13,703 nucleotides of DNA, from positions 1 to 13,703 of the forward strand of contig CAIMNT010000013.1 of assembly GCA_903842855.1 (NCBI GenBank), read 5' to 3'. The position numbers and the translations under genes were made by a program. The notes below the pieces were generated by a model. It did no database searches. It saw only the letters and a program-made list of their open reading frames with translations, and was not told the origin of the DNA. Positions 1 to 7,466 of the stretch are shown here, in pieces. Position 1 is the stretch's first letter, and every line of letters starts with the position of its first letter. Source of the stretch: an uncultured Actinomycetes bacterium. Its GTDB lineage: Bacteria > Actinomycetota > Actinomycetes > Nanopelagicales > Nanopelagicaceae.

Positions 1-577
1 CGGCATCAATCCCTAGTTTCTGGGCTTGATCCAATATGCCCAGCAGCATCTCCCCCAGATCGGCCTCATCAGTATCGCTGGCGATAGTGACAGGGTGGGC
101 AACGGGAAGTGAATAACCATATTTATCTGCGCGATAGATGACTTTGGCTGCTAGCGCCATCGCCGGTTGGGCAAGTGGAACGCCATCGGTTGCCGAGGTG
201 CGACCCTTCTCTTCGCGCTTCTGCTTCTCCCAATTTTCCAAGACATCATCGAAGGTGACTTTTGAATCGGTGAAGACATGGGGGTGGCGGCGAATTAATT
301 TATCTGCAATCCCTCGCGCGACATCTTCAACTGAAAATGGATCGCTCGGATCTTCTTCGGCAATCGCAGAATGGAAATAGACCTGAAGTAGAACATCGCC
401 GAGCTCTTCGCGCATTGCGCTTCGATCGCCCTCGTCAACCGCCTCTGAATATTCGTAGGCCTCTTCAAGCAAATATTTAAGAAGCGATTCATGAGTCTGC
501 TCTCCATCCCACGGACAGCCGCCCGGTGAACGGAGTCGATGCATGACCTCTTTTAGGCGTAAGAGCTCTGAGGTCAT
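1..577 (-). CDS. mazG: MazG family nucleoside triphosphate pyrophosphohydrolase, C-terminus cut by window edge
   Basis: Hydrolyses nucleoside triphosphates to monophosphate and pyrophosphate; in bacteria this house-cleaning activity removes aberrant or excess NTPs in the cytoplasm. I translated 192 codons with no stop before base 1. Seen: a SPGGCPWD motif (C21, W23, D24), then the metal-binding pair EExxE (E38, E39, E42) and ExxD (E58, D61), then RRHPHVF near residue 100, all in the order of the MazG N-terminal domain. A later GVPLAQPAMALAAK segment begins the second half, as in two-domain MazG proteins of roughly 260-330 residues, so perhaps a quarter or more is missing. The ATG at 577 lies 13 bases beyond the stop of the SurA-like gene and has no clear Shine-Dalgarno, which suggests translation coupled to the upstream gene. 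The mfd-(surface protein)-mazG order is common in Actinobacteria, where eno often follows. Family is certain; substrate is not. Confidence 0.95.
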   Translation of the reverse strand, partial: MTSELLRLKEVMHRLRSPGGCPWDGEQTHESLLKYLLEEAYEYSEAVDEGDRSAMREELGDVLLQVYFHSAIAEEDPSDPFSVEDVARGIADKLIRRHPHVFTDSKVTFDDVLENWEKQKREEKGRTSATDGVPLAQPAMALAAKVIYRADKYGYSLPVAHPVTIASDTDEADLGEMLLGILDQAQKLGIDA

Positions 578-590
578 GATTGCGAGAAAA

Positions 591-1211
591 CTACTTCGTA
601 GCTGTTGTGGTGCTTGTTGCAGTGGCAGGTGGGTTAACAGTTACATTTGTTGCATCCCACGTTCCATACTTCTTATCGATCTTGACGCCCTCTTTGGCGG
701 CTTGAGCGCGTACTAACCCTTGGACTGCAGTTCCTGAGTTTGAAACCGAGGTGCCTTGCTTTTCTACAAGAGCAGTGAGCGCCTCAACGTAAAGAATCTC
801 TCGTACATATCCTGGGAAGTCTGTTGATGCGATGCTGGCAGAGACCTCTCCAGATTTGAGTTTCGCGGCGCTTCCCTCTTGCTTCAAGATTGCAGCTTCG
901 CGAGCTGTTACTTGCGCATCGGTCACCGATACGCCATTTGCGGCAGCGGTATCAGCGAGCAGAGTTGAGATGATGTAGTAATTAAGTTCTTCAGCGTTTA
1001 GAGCTGAGCCGAAAGCCAATTGCATTCCGGTGGTGGAGACCGTCTTACGCTCAGCGACGATGGTCTTTACGCTGTTGTTGATCTGGCTTGCGGTGATCTT
1101 GGTCTTGCCTACCGTGGCGGCTGGCGCGGACGAGTCCAGAACGATCCAGAGGCCGACTCCGGCACCTGCCACAACCAGAACGCCAATTACGGCAGTAAGA
1201 ATCTTCTTCAC
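591..1211 (-). CDS. SurA N-terminal-like, membrane-anchored extracytoplasmic protein
   Basis: A 206-residue protein with a short basic start (MKK) and a hydrophobic segment at about residues 4-26, followed by an exported domain. The part from about residue 33 (VGKTKITASQINNSVKTI) to about 140 looks like the helical SurA/trigger-factor-type chaperone N-domain. No parvulin (PPIase) domain follows; the protein ends in a Thr/Ala/Pro-rich tail. The likely role is binding unfolded exported proteins at the outer face of the membrane, but no substrate can be named. Related proteins next to mfd and mazG in other actinobacteria are often annotated as lipoproteins; here there is no cysteine after the hydrophobic stretch, so it is more likely anchored by an uncleaved segment. 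The start is GTG, chosen because AGGGAG stands six bases upstream. That site overlaps the mfd stop codon, so translation is probably coupled to mfd. Confidence 0.8.
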   Translation of the reverse strand: MKKILTAVIGVLVVAGAGVGLWIVLDSSAPAATVGKTKITASQINNSVKTIVAERKTVSTTGMQLAFGSALNAEELNYYIISTLLADTAAANGVSVTDAQVTAREAAILKQEGSAAKLKSGEVSASIASTDFPGYVREILYVEALTALVEKQGTSVSNSGTAVQGLVRAQAAKEGVKIDKKYGTWDATNVTVNPPATATSTTTATK

Positions 1212-1217
1212 GCGCTG

Positions 1218-1223
1218 CTCCCT
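1218..1223 (-). promoter_or_regulatory. Ribosome binding site of the SurA-like gene, inside the mfd stop region
   Basis: AGGGAG on the minus strand overlaps the TAG stop of mfd (1222-1224) and sits six bases before the GTG at 1211. It decides the start of the SurA-like gene and implies that ribosomes finishing mfd can reinitiate there. Confidence 0.75.
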
Positions 1224-4200
1224 AGAGATTGTGCAGGACTTCCATAGTCCACGACAGAACAGAAGTATCGCCTACAGAGGCATTTTCAAGCCAATTTGGA
1301 GCGGAATTCCGCGCAATAAGGAGGCTTTTGGTCGCCTGTTTGATCAAGGTGCCTGGATATAGCCTCTCTATACGCAATTGTGCCGACTCTGGGAGGGTTA
1401 TAGGGGCAACCTTGAGGAACTTACCCTGCCAAACGACCTCAGTAAGTTCCATGGTTTTTGCCTTGGTTCTGATACGCGCCACATCAATGAGGCTGCGGGC
1501 AGCTTCCGGCAACTCACCAAATCGATCGACTAACTCCTCGACTATGGAGTTGAGTCCCGCATCGTCAGCGCAATCGGCCATACGTCGATAGAGATCCAGG
1601 CGAAGCCTCTCAGAGGGCACATACTCCACCGGTAGATGGGCGGTGATTGGAAGCTCAACCTTGCACTCTTTAACCCGAGGGTTAACATCGACATAACCAG
1701 TCTTAAAATCTTCCACCGCCTCACCGACCATACGCATGTAGAGATCAAACCCAACTTCAGCGATGTGGCCCGACTGTTCTCCACCCAACATATTTCCAGC
1801 ACCACGGATTTCAAGATCTTTAAGGGCAACTTGCATCCCTGAACCTAAATCTGTATTTGTCGCAATAGTGGTGAGTCGATCATGCGCAACCTCGGTCAGT
1901 GGTTTATCAGGAGAGTAGAGGAAGTAGGCATACGCTCTCTCGCGTCCGCGACCGACGCGTCCACGCAATTGATGCAACTGCGAAAGCCCAAATGCATCTG
2001 CTCGATCGACGATGAGGGTATTGGCATTTGGGATATCAATTCCACTCTCAATAATTGTGGTGCAGACCAAGATGTCAAAGTCTCGCTGCCAGAAGCCCAG
2101 AATTACCTCTTCTAATTCGCGCTCACTCATCTGACCGTGCGCCACTCGTACTCTTGACTCGGGAACCAATTCCTTGATCCGCAATGCGACACGGTCGATA
2201 CTTTCTACGCGATTGTGCAGAAAGAAGATCTGTCCATCTCGTAGAAGTTCACGGTGGATTGCCGCGGTCACTTGCTTCTCATCGTAAGGCCCAACATACG
2301 TGAGTACGGGATGGCGTTCCTCCGGTGGAGTCGTGATGTTAGACATTTCACGGATGCCGGTAATCGCCATCTCTAAGGTGCGTGGAATCGGGGTAGCCGA
2401 CATTGAGAGCACATCAATATTTGTGCGAGCCTTCTTCAGCTCCTCTTTATGCTCAACTCCAAAACGCTGTTCCTCATCGACGATCACCAGACCCAGATCG
2501 CGAAAGACCACATCTTTGGATAACAGGCGATGAGTTCCGATGACAACATCAATACTTCCTGCCGCCAACCCCTCCAAAATTTCTTTGGACTCCTTGGCGG
2601 TGTTGAAGCGAGAGAGACCCGCGATTCTGATCGGGAATCCGGCGTAGCGATCTTCAAAGGTCTTGAGATGTTGCTGTACTAAAAGAGTCGTCGGCACCAA
2701 TATCGCAACTTGCTTTGCATCCTGAACCGCCTTGAAAGCGGCTCGGATTGCGATCTCAGTTTTGCCATAGCCGACATCACCACAGATAACACGATCCATA
2801 GGATGGCTGCGCTCCATGTCGCGCTTCACCTCATCAATCGTCGAGAGTTGATCGATGGTCTCGACATAAGGAAATGCCGCCTCTAACTCACGCTGCCACG
2901 AGGTATCTTGCGAGAAGGCAAAGCCGGGGGCGCTCATGCGAGCGGCATAAAGCTGAATCAATTCCGCAGCGATCTGTTTGACCGCTTTGCGAGCTTTGCG
3001 TTTGGTGTTCTGCCAGTCAGCGCCACCTATGCGGTGCACCGTGGGAGCCTCACCGCCCACATATTTAGTTACTTGTTCCAAGGTATCTGTCGGTACAAAG
3101 AGGCGATCTCCAGGTTGCCCGCGTTTTGAAGAGGCATACTCGATCACGAGATATTCCCGCGAGATACCCGCAACAGTGCGAGCAACGAGCTCTATATATC
3201 GGCCGACTCCATGTTGTTCATGAACAACATAGTCACCGGGTTTAAGTTCCAAGGGATCAATCGCCTTCTTGCGCCGAGATGGCATGCGAGCTTGATCTTT
3301 ATTGGAACTGCGTACACCGGTTATGTCTTTCTCGGTGATTAAAGCGCTCTTATATTCGTGAGAGATAAAGCCGTGTTCTATCGGTGTAGCGAGCACATAA
3401 ATCGCATCTCGAGTAAGTCCTGTCGAAATATTTTTGAGCAAGCGAACCGGCAGCCCCGACTGTTGAAATAGTTTGGCGTAACGCTCAACAATTCCCGGAC
3501 CGGCAGCGGTAAATATAAGCAAGTAGTTCTCGGTCAACCATTCGCGTAAGTCGGCGACTAGTCCTTCGCTCTTACCTCGGTACTCCGGAATCGGAAGTAG
3601 TGAACTGACCGTTGCTCCCTCTTCAAATCCACTGGCATAGGGATCTATTGAGCTCCAGTGATTTGCCCGATCGCGCAATTGATCTAAAGTGAAATATCCA
3701 CCACCAGCCAGTTCCGCAGTTAAATTGATTGGGGCGTCTGCACCGTGAGCTGCGTTAGACCAGGATGCATCCAGAAATTCTTTATTCGTTGCTACCAAGT
3801 CCAGAGCGCGTGAGTTAATTCGAGGTTCATCGACGAGAACTATCTGAAAGTTAGCGGGCAGGAGATCGACCAGCGAAGTGAGATCGTTGCGTAGGAGACC
3901 TTGAAGAGACTCCATCCCATCGACATAAATTCCTTCTGCTAATTTTGCGGTGAGCTCAGCAACCTCAGGAAAGGCGCGGGTGAGGTAGCGAGCGCGCTCT
4001 TTAATCTGTTCAGTGAGCAGAATTTCACGACACGGAAATATCGTGAGCGCACCGGTGACGGGCTCAAAAGTTCGCTGATCTGCAACGGTAAACCAGGCGA
4101 GTTCTTCGATCTCATCACCAAAGAAATCAATGCGAACCGGATGATCTTGGTCAGGGAGAAAGACGTCAAGGATTCCGCCGCGAAGGGCAAAGTCGCCGCG

Positions 4201-4656
4201 GCGCTCTACAAGATCGGTTCGGGTAAATCCGAGGAGCACCAGGTGAGCTACTAGGGATTCCATCGAGATCTCATCGCCAAGCTGGAGCCTCTTCAACGCC
4301 AGATCCTGTGGCGCGATGGGTTGGATCAAGGCTCTGACAGAGGTCACGATGACTTGGGTATTGGCCAGATTTGAAAGGACTTTGACTCGAGCAGCAACTG
4401 TGTCGCTCTTGGGGCTGAGCTTCTCGTGCGGCAAGGTCTCCCATGGTGGGAGCTCCTGAACGGTTCCCGCTCCGAGATAGGTTTCCAACTCATCTTTAAG
4501 TTCATCGGCCCTACGCGAAGAGGCGGTCACGATGATGAGAGGGGATTCTTGGCTTCTAGCGGCGAGTAGGTAGCCAGTGGTGGAGGTGGGAGCCGCTAAA
4601 TGCTCACTGCGCTGATCAATGGCGATATCGGAGAAGGCGCGCAATAGAGCGCTCAT
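1222..4656 (-). CDS. mfd: Transcription-repair coupling factor Mfd
   Basis: ATP-driven DNA translocase that binds RNA polymerase stalled at a lesion, pushes it off and recruits UvrA for excision repair. From the ATG at 4656 it has 1144 residues, the usual full length (E. coli 1148). Domains in order: a UvrB-like N-terminal part (about 1-330, with LPPWETLPHEKLSP); the RNA-polymerase-interacting domain beginning near 470 (PGDYVVHEQHGVGRY); a RecG-type helicase core with Walker A GDVGYGKT (626-633, K632), DEEQ box (727-730), SATPIPRTL, and the QLRGRVGRGRERAYAYF motif VI; and the C-terminal regulatory D7 domain. A longer frame runs to a TTG at 4677, but only the ATG has a strong GGAGGGGGG five bases upstream, so I chose 4656. 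It is first gene of the mfd/SurA-like/mazG unit and diverges from ppc. No broken motif is seen. Confidence 0.98.
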   Translation of the reverse strand: MSALLRAFSDIAIDQRSEHLAAPTSTTGYLLAARSQESPLIIVTASSRRADELKDELETYLGAGTVQELPPWETLPHEKLSPKSDTVAARVKVLSNLANTQVIVTSVRALIQPIAPQDLALKRLQLGDEISMESLVAHLVLLGFTRTDLVERRGDFALRGGILDVFLPDQDHPVRIDFFGDEIEELAWFTVADQRTFEPVTGALTIFPCREILLTEQIKERARYLTRAFPEVAELTAKLAEGIYVDGMESLQGLLRNDLTSLVDLLPANFQIVLVDEPRINSRALDLVATNKEFLDASWSNAAHGADAPINLTAELAGGGYFTLDQLRDRANHWSSIDPYASGFEEGATVSSLLPIPEYRGKSEGLVADLREWLTENYLLIFTAAGPGIVERYAKLFQQSGLPVRLLKNISTGLTRDAIYVLATPIEHGFISHEYKSALITEKDITGVRSSNKDQARMPSRRKKAIDPLELKPGDYVVHEQHGVGRYIELVARTVAGISREYLVIEYASSKRGQPGDRLFVPTDTLEQVTKYVGGEAPTVHRIGGADWQNTKRKARKAVKQIAAELIQLYAARMSAPGFAFSQDTSWQRELEAAFPYVETIDQLSTIDEVKRDMERSHPMDRVICGDVGYGKTEIAIRAAFKAVQDAKQVAILVPTTLLVQQHLKTFEDRYAGFPIRIAGLSRFNTAKESKEILEGLAAGSIDVVIGTHRLLSKDVVFRDLGLVIVDEEQRFGVEHKEELKKARTNIDVLSMSATPIPRTLEMAITGIREMSNITTPPEERHPVLTYVGPYDEKQVTAAIHRELLRDGQIFFLHNRVESIDRVALRIKELVPESRVRVAHGQMSERELEEVILGFWQRDFDILVCTTIIESGIDIPNANTLIVDRADAFGLSQLHQLRGRVGRGRERAYAYFLYSPDKPLTEVAHDRLTTIATNTDLGSGMQVALKDLEIRGAGNMLGGEQSGHIAEVGFDLYMRMVGEAVEDFKTGYVDVNPRVKECKVELPITAHLPVEYVPSERLRLDLYRRMADCADDAGLNSIVEELVDRFGELPEAARSLIDVARIRTKAKTMELTEVVWQGKFLKVAPITLPESAQLRIERLYPGTLIKQATKSLLIARNSAPNWLENASVGDTSVLSWTMEVLHNL

Positions 4657-4661
4657 TGATA

Positions 4662-4670
4662 CCCCCCTCC
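4662..4670 (-). promoter_or_regulatory. Strong mfd ribosome binding site that decides the start
   Basis: Minus-strand GGAGGGGGG is five bases before the ATG at 4656. The alternative in-frame TTG at 4677 lies upstream of this site and has no comparable site of its own, so the seven extra residues of the longer reading are probably not translated. Confidence 0.75.
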
Positions 4671-4694
4671 ACGCCAAAAGCCCCCAATATCCAA

Positions 4695-4741
4695 AGAGAT
4701 GGGGGTAGAAACTAGTGGAATTCTAACCCGCCAGAGATGGG
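4695..4741. repeat. Two exact copies of a 9-base direct repeat in the mfd/ppc divergent region
   Basis: AGAGATGGG occurs at 4695-4703 and again at 4733-4741, 38 bases apart, each preceded by CCA (CCAA in the first). The copies flank the candidate mfd -10 element. Spacing and position would suit a pair of regulator binding sites, but two copies of a purine-rich word can also arise by chance. Confidence 0.4.
4720..4725 (-). promoter_or_regulatory. Candidate -10 element for mfd
   Basis: On the minus strand TAGAAT matches TATAAT at five of six positions and lies about 64 bases before the mfd ATG. I see no convincing -35 hexamer 16-18 bases upstream, so this is only a candidate. The 4657-4817 region must carry the promoters of both mfd and ppc; I could not pick a persuasive ppc promoter by eye. 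Confidence 0.3.
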
Positions 4742-4766
4742 ATGATTTACCCTCGAAAGCCCCGCC

Positions 4767-4780
4767 CCCACCGATGTGGG
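4767..4780 (+). other. Small GC-rich hairpin in the ppc leader
   Basis: CCCAC, loop CGAT, GTGGG: a perfect five-pair stem with a four-base loop, 37 bases before the ppc ATG. No T-run follows, so it is not an ordinary terminator. It could shape the 5' leader of ppc mRNA or be incidental. Confidence 0.3.
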
Positions 4781-4802
4781 CAGCAAATGATCTTTAATTC
4801 GC

Positions 4803-4807
4803 GGAGG
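4803..4807 (+). promoter_or_regulatory. Ribosome binding site of ppc
   Basis: GGAGG stands ten bases before the ATG at 4818, a slightly long spacing. An earlier out-of-frame ATG at 4810 is only two bases from the site and opens a three-codon frame (ATG CGC GCA TGA) whose TGA overlaps the ppc ATG as ATGA. Confidence 0.65.
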
Positions 4808-4817
4808 TAATGCGCGC

Positions 4818-7466
4818 ATGAGCAATCTCGTTCCAGCGGCCACTCAATCTAGTGATCCACAAACATCCATCGCGCGCGATGATCAAGCTCTCCGCGGAGA
4901 TGTGCGCAAGCTAGGCGAATTACTAGGCGAGACGCTGGTACGTCAAGAAGGTCCTGAGCTACTTGAACTCGTTGAATCCGTTCGCAAAGCGGTGCGCGAA
5001 GGTGGCGGCGAAGAGATTCTTTCAAAATTATCTGTCGACGATAGCGTGCAACTCGTACGCGCATTTAGCACCTACTTCCACTTAGCCAATGTCGCTGAAC
5101 AAGTGCACCGCGCCAGGGTGTTGCACGAAGAGCGCGAGGCTAGTGGCTCTTGGATCTCACGTGCCGTAGATCGCATCATAGAAACTCAGAAGAGCGGCCA
5201 TGAATTTACCCAATCTGATCTACAGAGTTGGATGGATGAATTTTCAGTTCGGCCAGTATTCACCGCGCACCCAACAGAAGCGGCTCGACGCTCAGTGTTA
5301 AGCAAGCTAGGAACTATCGCAGATCTTCTCGACGATAAGAAAGATTCAGTTCGTGAAAGACGTTTGGCCGAGACCGTTGATTTATTGTGGCAGACAGATG
5401 AGTTACGACTCGGTCGTCCGGAACCGCTCGATGAGGCGGTCAATGCCCTGTATTACCTTGACGATCTCTTTGGAATGACCGTTCCCGAAGTACTCGATGA
5501 TTTCGCTCGCGAGTTGTCGCGCTTAGGTGTCACTATCTCACCAACCGCTCGTCCGCTCTCATTTGGTACCTGGATTGGAGGCGATAGAGATGGAAATCCA
5601 AATATCACCGCCTCAGTTACCCGCGACGCCATCATTCTGCAGATTGGTCACTTTATTCGTGCCATGTTGGCCGCTCTAGATCCACTTCGACAAGCACTTT
5701 CGGTATCCACAAGAATTGCGGGTGCATCCGCTGAACTCGAGGAGTCTGTCGCCAGCGATTTAGAGAACCTGCCAGAGATCGAAGCTCGTTTTCGTCGCCT
5801 TAATGTTGAGGAGCCTTACCGGCTCAAGGCTACGGCGATTCGTCACCGCTTGATCTTGACGCAGAGGCGCCATGCCGCTGGTGCAGCGCATCAACCGGGT
5901 CGCGACTACGACAACACCGCTGAGCTACTCGCCGACCTAACTCTGATGCGCGACTCACTTCTGGCTCATAAAGGCGAACTCATCGCTCATGGCCTACTTG
6001 AGCGAGTCATCCGTGCAGTATCGAGTTTCGGAATCACACATGCCACGATGGATGTCCGAGAACATTCAGATGCCCATCACCACGCTCTCGCCCAAATTGC
6101 TGCGAATCCTGCAGCGCTAGATGCGGCCGCACAAAATACGGTTGACACATTCAGAGCTATCGATGAGCTCATCAATAAATTCGGACCAGAAGTTATCGAG
6201 ACTTACATCATCTCAATGACTAAGTCCCATAAAGATGTGCTTGCCGCAGTGGAGCTCGGAAAATATGCCGGCTTGATCGTTGATGGAAAATCAAAGGTTG
6301 GATTTGCACCGCTCCTGGAAACGGTTGCTGAGCTGCGCGCCGCAGATAGCATCTTAGATCAGTTGTTATCTGACCCTGAGTACCGCGAAATTGTGCGCAG
6401 TCGTCACGAGGTTCAAGAGGTGATGCTCGGCTACTCAGATTCAAATAAGGATGCTGGAATAGCTACTTCGCAGTGGGAGATCCACAAGGCGCAACGCAAA
6501 TTGCGTGATATTGCCATAAAGCATGGCGTAAAGCTCCGTCTCTTCCACGGCCGTGGTGGTTCTGTGGGCCGAGGAGGCGGACCGACATATGATGCGCTCA
6601 TTGCGCTGCCTTGGGGTTCAATTGATGGTCAGGTAAAGATGACCGAACAGGGCGAGGTAATTTCAGATAAATATTCACTGCCTGCACTCGCTCGCGAAAA
6701 TGTGGAGCTCACATTGGCGGCAGCGCTGGAGGCAACTGTTTTAAATCGTGCCCCGCGCCAGAGCGCCGCCGACTTAGCGCGATGGAGCGCATGCATGGAT
6801 ATGGTCAGCGAGAGCGCTTTTGCTAGGTATCGCACTCTTATTGATCATCCAGATCTACCGGCGTATTTCTATGCCTCAACACCTGTAGAACAGCTCGGCG
6901 ATCTCTTCCTTGGCTCCCGTCCATCTCGCCGTCCAGATGCATCTGGAGGGCTAGGAAGCCTGCGCGCTATTCCATGGGTATTTGGATGGACCCAATCGCG
7001 CCAGATCGTTCCAGGTTGGTTTGGCGTCGGCTCGGGACTCAAAGCTGCTCGCGAAGCGGGTCAAGCACCTGTCCTTACCGCGATGCTCAAGGATTGGCAT
7101 TTCTTCCGCACCTTTATATCCAATGTGGAGATGACATTAGCTAAGACCGATCTGGCGATGGCAAGCAAATACGTGGAGCGCTTAGTTGATCCCTCGCTCC
7201 ACCACTTCCTTGCGACAATTGAAGAGGAGTTCAATCTGACCCGGAGTGAGATCATGCTCTTGACTCAGAAGAGTGAAATTTTGGGTGACCAGCCAATCTT
7301 GGCTCGCACGTTGAGCGTCCGCGATGCCTACCTTGCTCCTTTACACCTTCTTCAGATCTCGCTCTTAGAGCGTGTGCGAAAAGGAGAGAGCCCAGACACC
7401 ACGATTCGGCGTGCGCTCTTACTGACTATCAATGGCGTCGCCGCCGGACTGCGAAATACTGGCTGA
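4818..7466 (+). CDS. ppc: Phosphoenolpyruvate carboxylase
   Basis: Adds bicarbonate to phosphoenolpyruvate to make oxaloacetate and phosphate, topping up the citric acid cycle and feeding aspartate-family synthesis; a cytoplasmic homotetramer in known cases. At 882 residues it is full length (E. coli 883). Seen in order: the catalytic histidine in FTAHPTEA (H151), GGDRDGNP (254-261), TMDVREHSD, GYSDSNKDAG (from 538), the phosphate-binding FHGRGGSVGRGGG loop (from 576), QGEVISDKY, and the C-terminal RNTG. By alignment from memory with E. coli, the aspartate-inhibitor ligands R587, K773, R832 and N881 correspond to R579, K776, R835 and N880 here, so feedback inhibition by aspartate is likely. 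The start is the ATG with GGAGG upstream. It stands alone on the plus strand, diverging from mfd, and its TGA stop directly abuts the stop of secA. Confidence 0.98.
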   Translation: MSNLVPAATQSSDPQTSIARDDQALRGDVRKLGELLGETLVRQEGPELLELVESVRKAVREGGGEEILSKLSVDDSVQLVRAFSTYFHLANVAEQVHRARVLHEEREASGSWISRAVDRIIETQKSGHEFTQSDLQSWMDEFSVRPVFTAHPTEAARRSVLSKLGTIADLLDDKKDSVRERRLAETVDLLWQTDELRLGRPEPLDEAVNALYYLDDLFGMTVPEVLDDFARELSRLGVTISPTARPLSFGTWIGGDRDGNPNITASVTRDAIILQIGHFIRAMLAALDPLRQALSVSTRIAGASAELEESVASDLENLPEIEARFRRLNVEEPYRLKATAIRHRLILTQRRHAAGAAHQPGRDYDNTAELLADLTLMRDSLLAHKGELIAHGLLERVIRAVSSFGITHATMDVREHSDAHHHALAQIAANPAALDAAAQNTVDTFRAIDELINKFGPEVIETYIISMTKSHKDVLAAVELGKYAGLIVDGKSKVGFAPLLETVAELRAADSILDQLLSDPEYREIVRSRHEVQEVMLGYSDSNKDAGIATSQWEIHKAQRKLRDIAIKHGVKLRLFHGRGGSVGRGGGPTYDALIALPWGSIDGQVKMTEQGEVISDKYSLPALARENVELTLAAALEATVLNRAPRQSAADLARWSACMDMVSESAFARYRTLIDHPDLPAYFYASTPVEQLGDLFLGSRPSRRPDASGGLGSLRAIPWVFGWTQSRQIVPGWFGVGSGLKAAREAGQAPVLTAMLKDWHFFRTFISNVEMTLAKTDLAMASKYVERLVDPSLHHFLATIEEEFNLTRSEIMLLTQKSEILGDQPILARTLSVRDAYLAPLHLLQISLLERVRKGESPDTTIRRALLLTINGVAAGLRNTG

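Noticed and set aside
138..380. 80-codon plus-strand frame near the left edge
   Set aside because: Antisense to mazG, whose minus-strand frame carries all family motifs.
1542..1829. 95-codon minus-strand frame inside mfd
   Set aside because: An alternative frame within the conserved C-terminal region of mfd, which is unbroken in its own frame.
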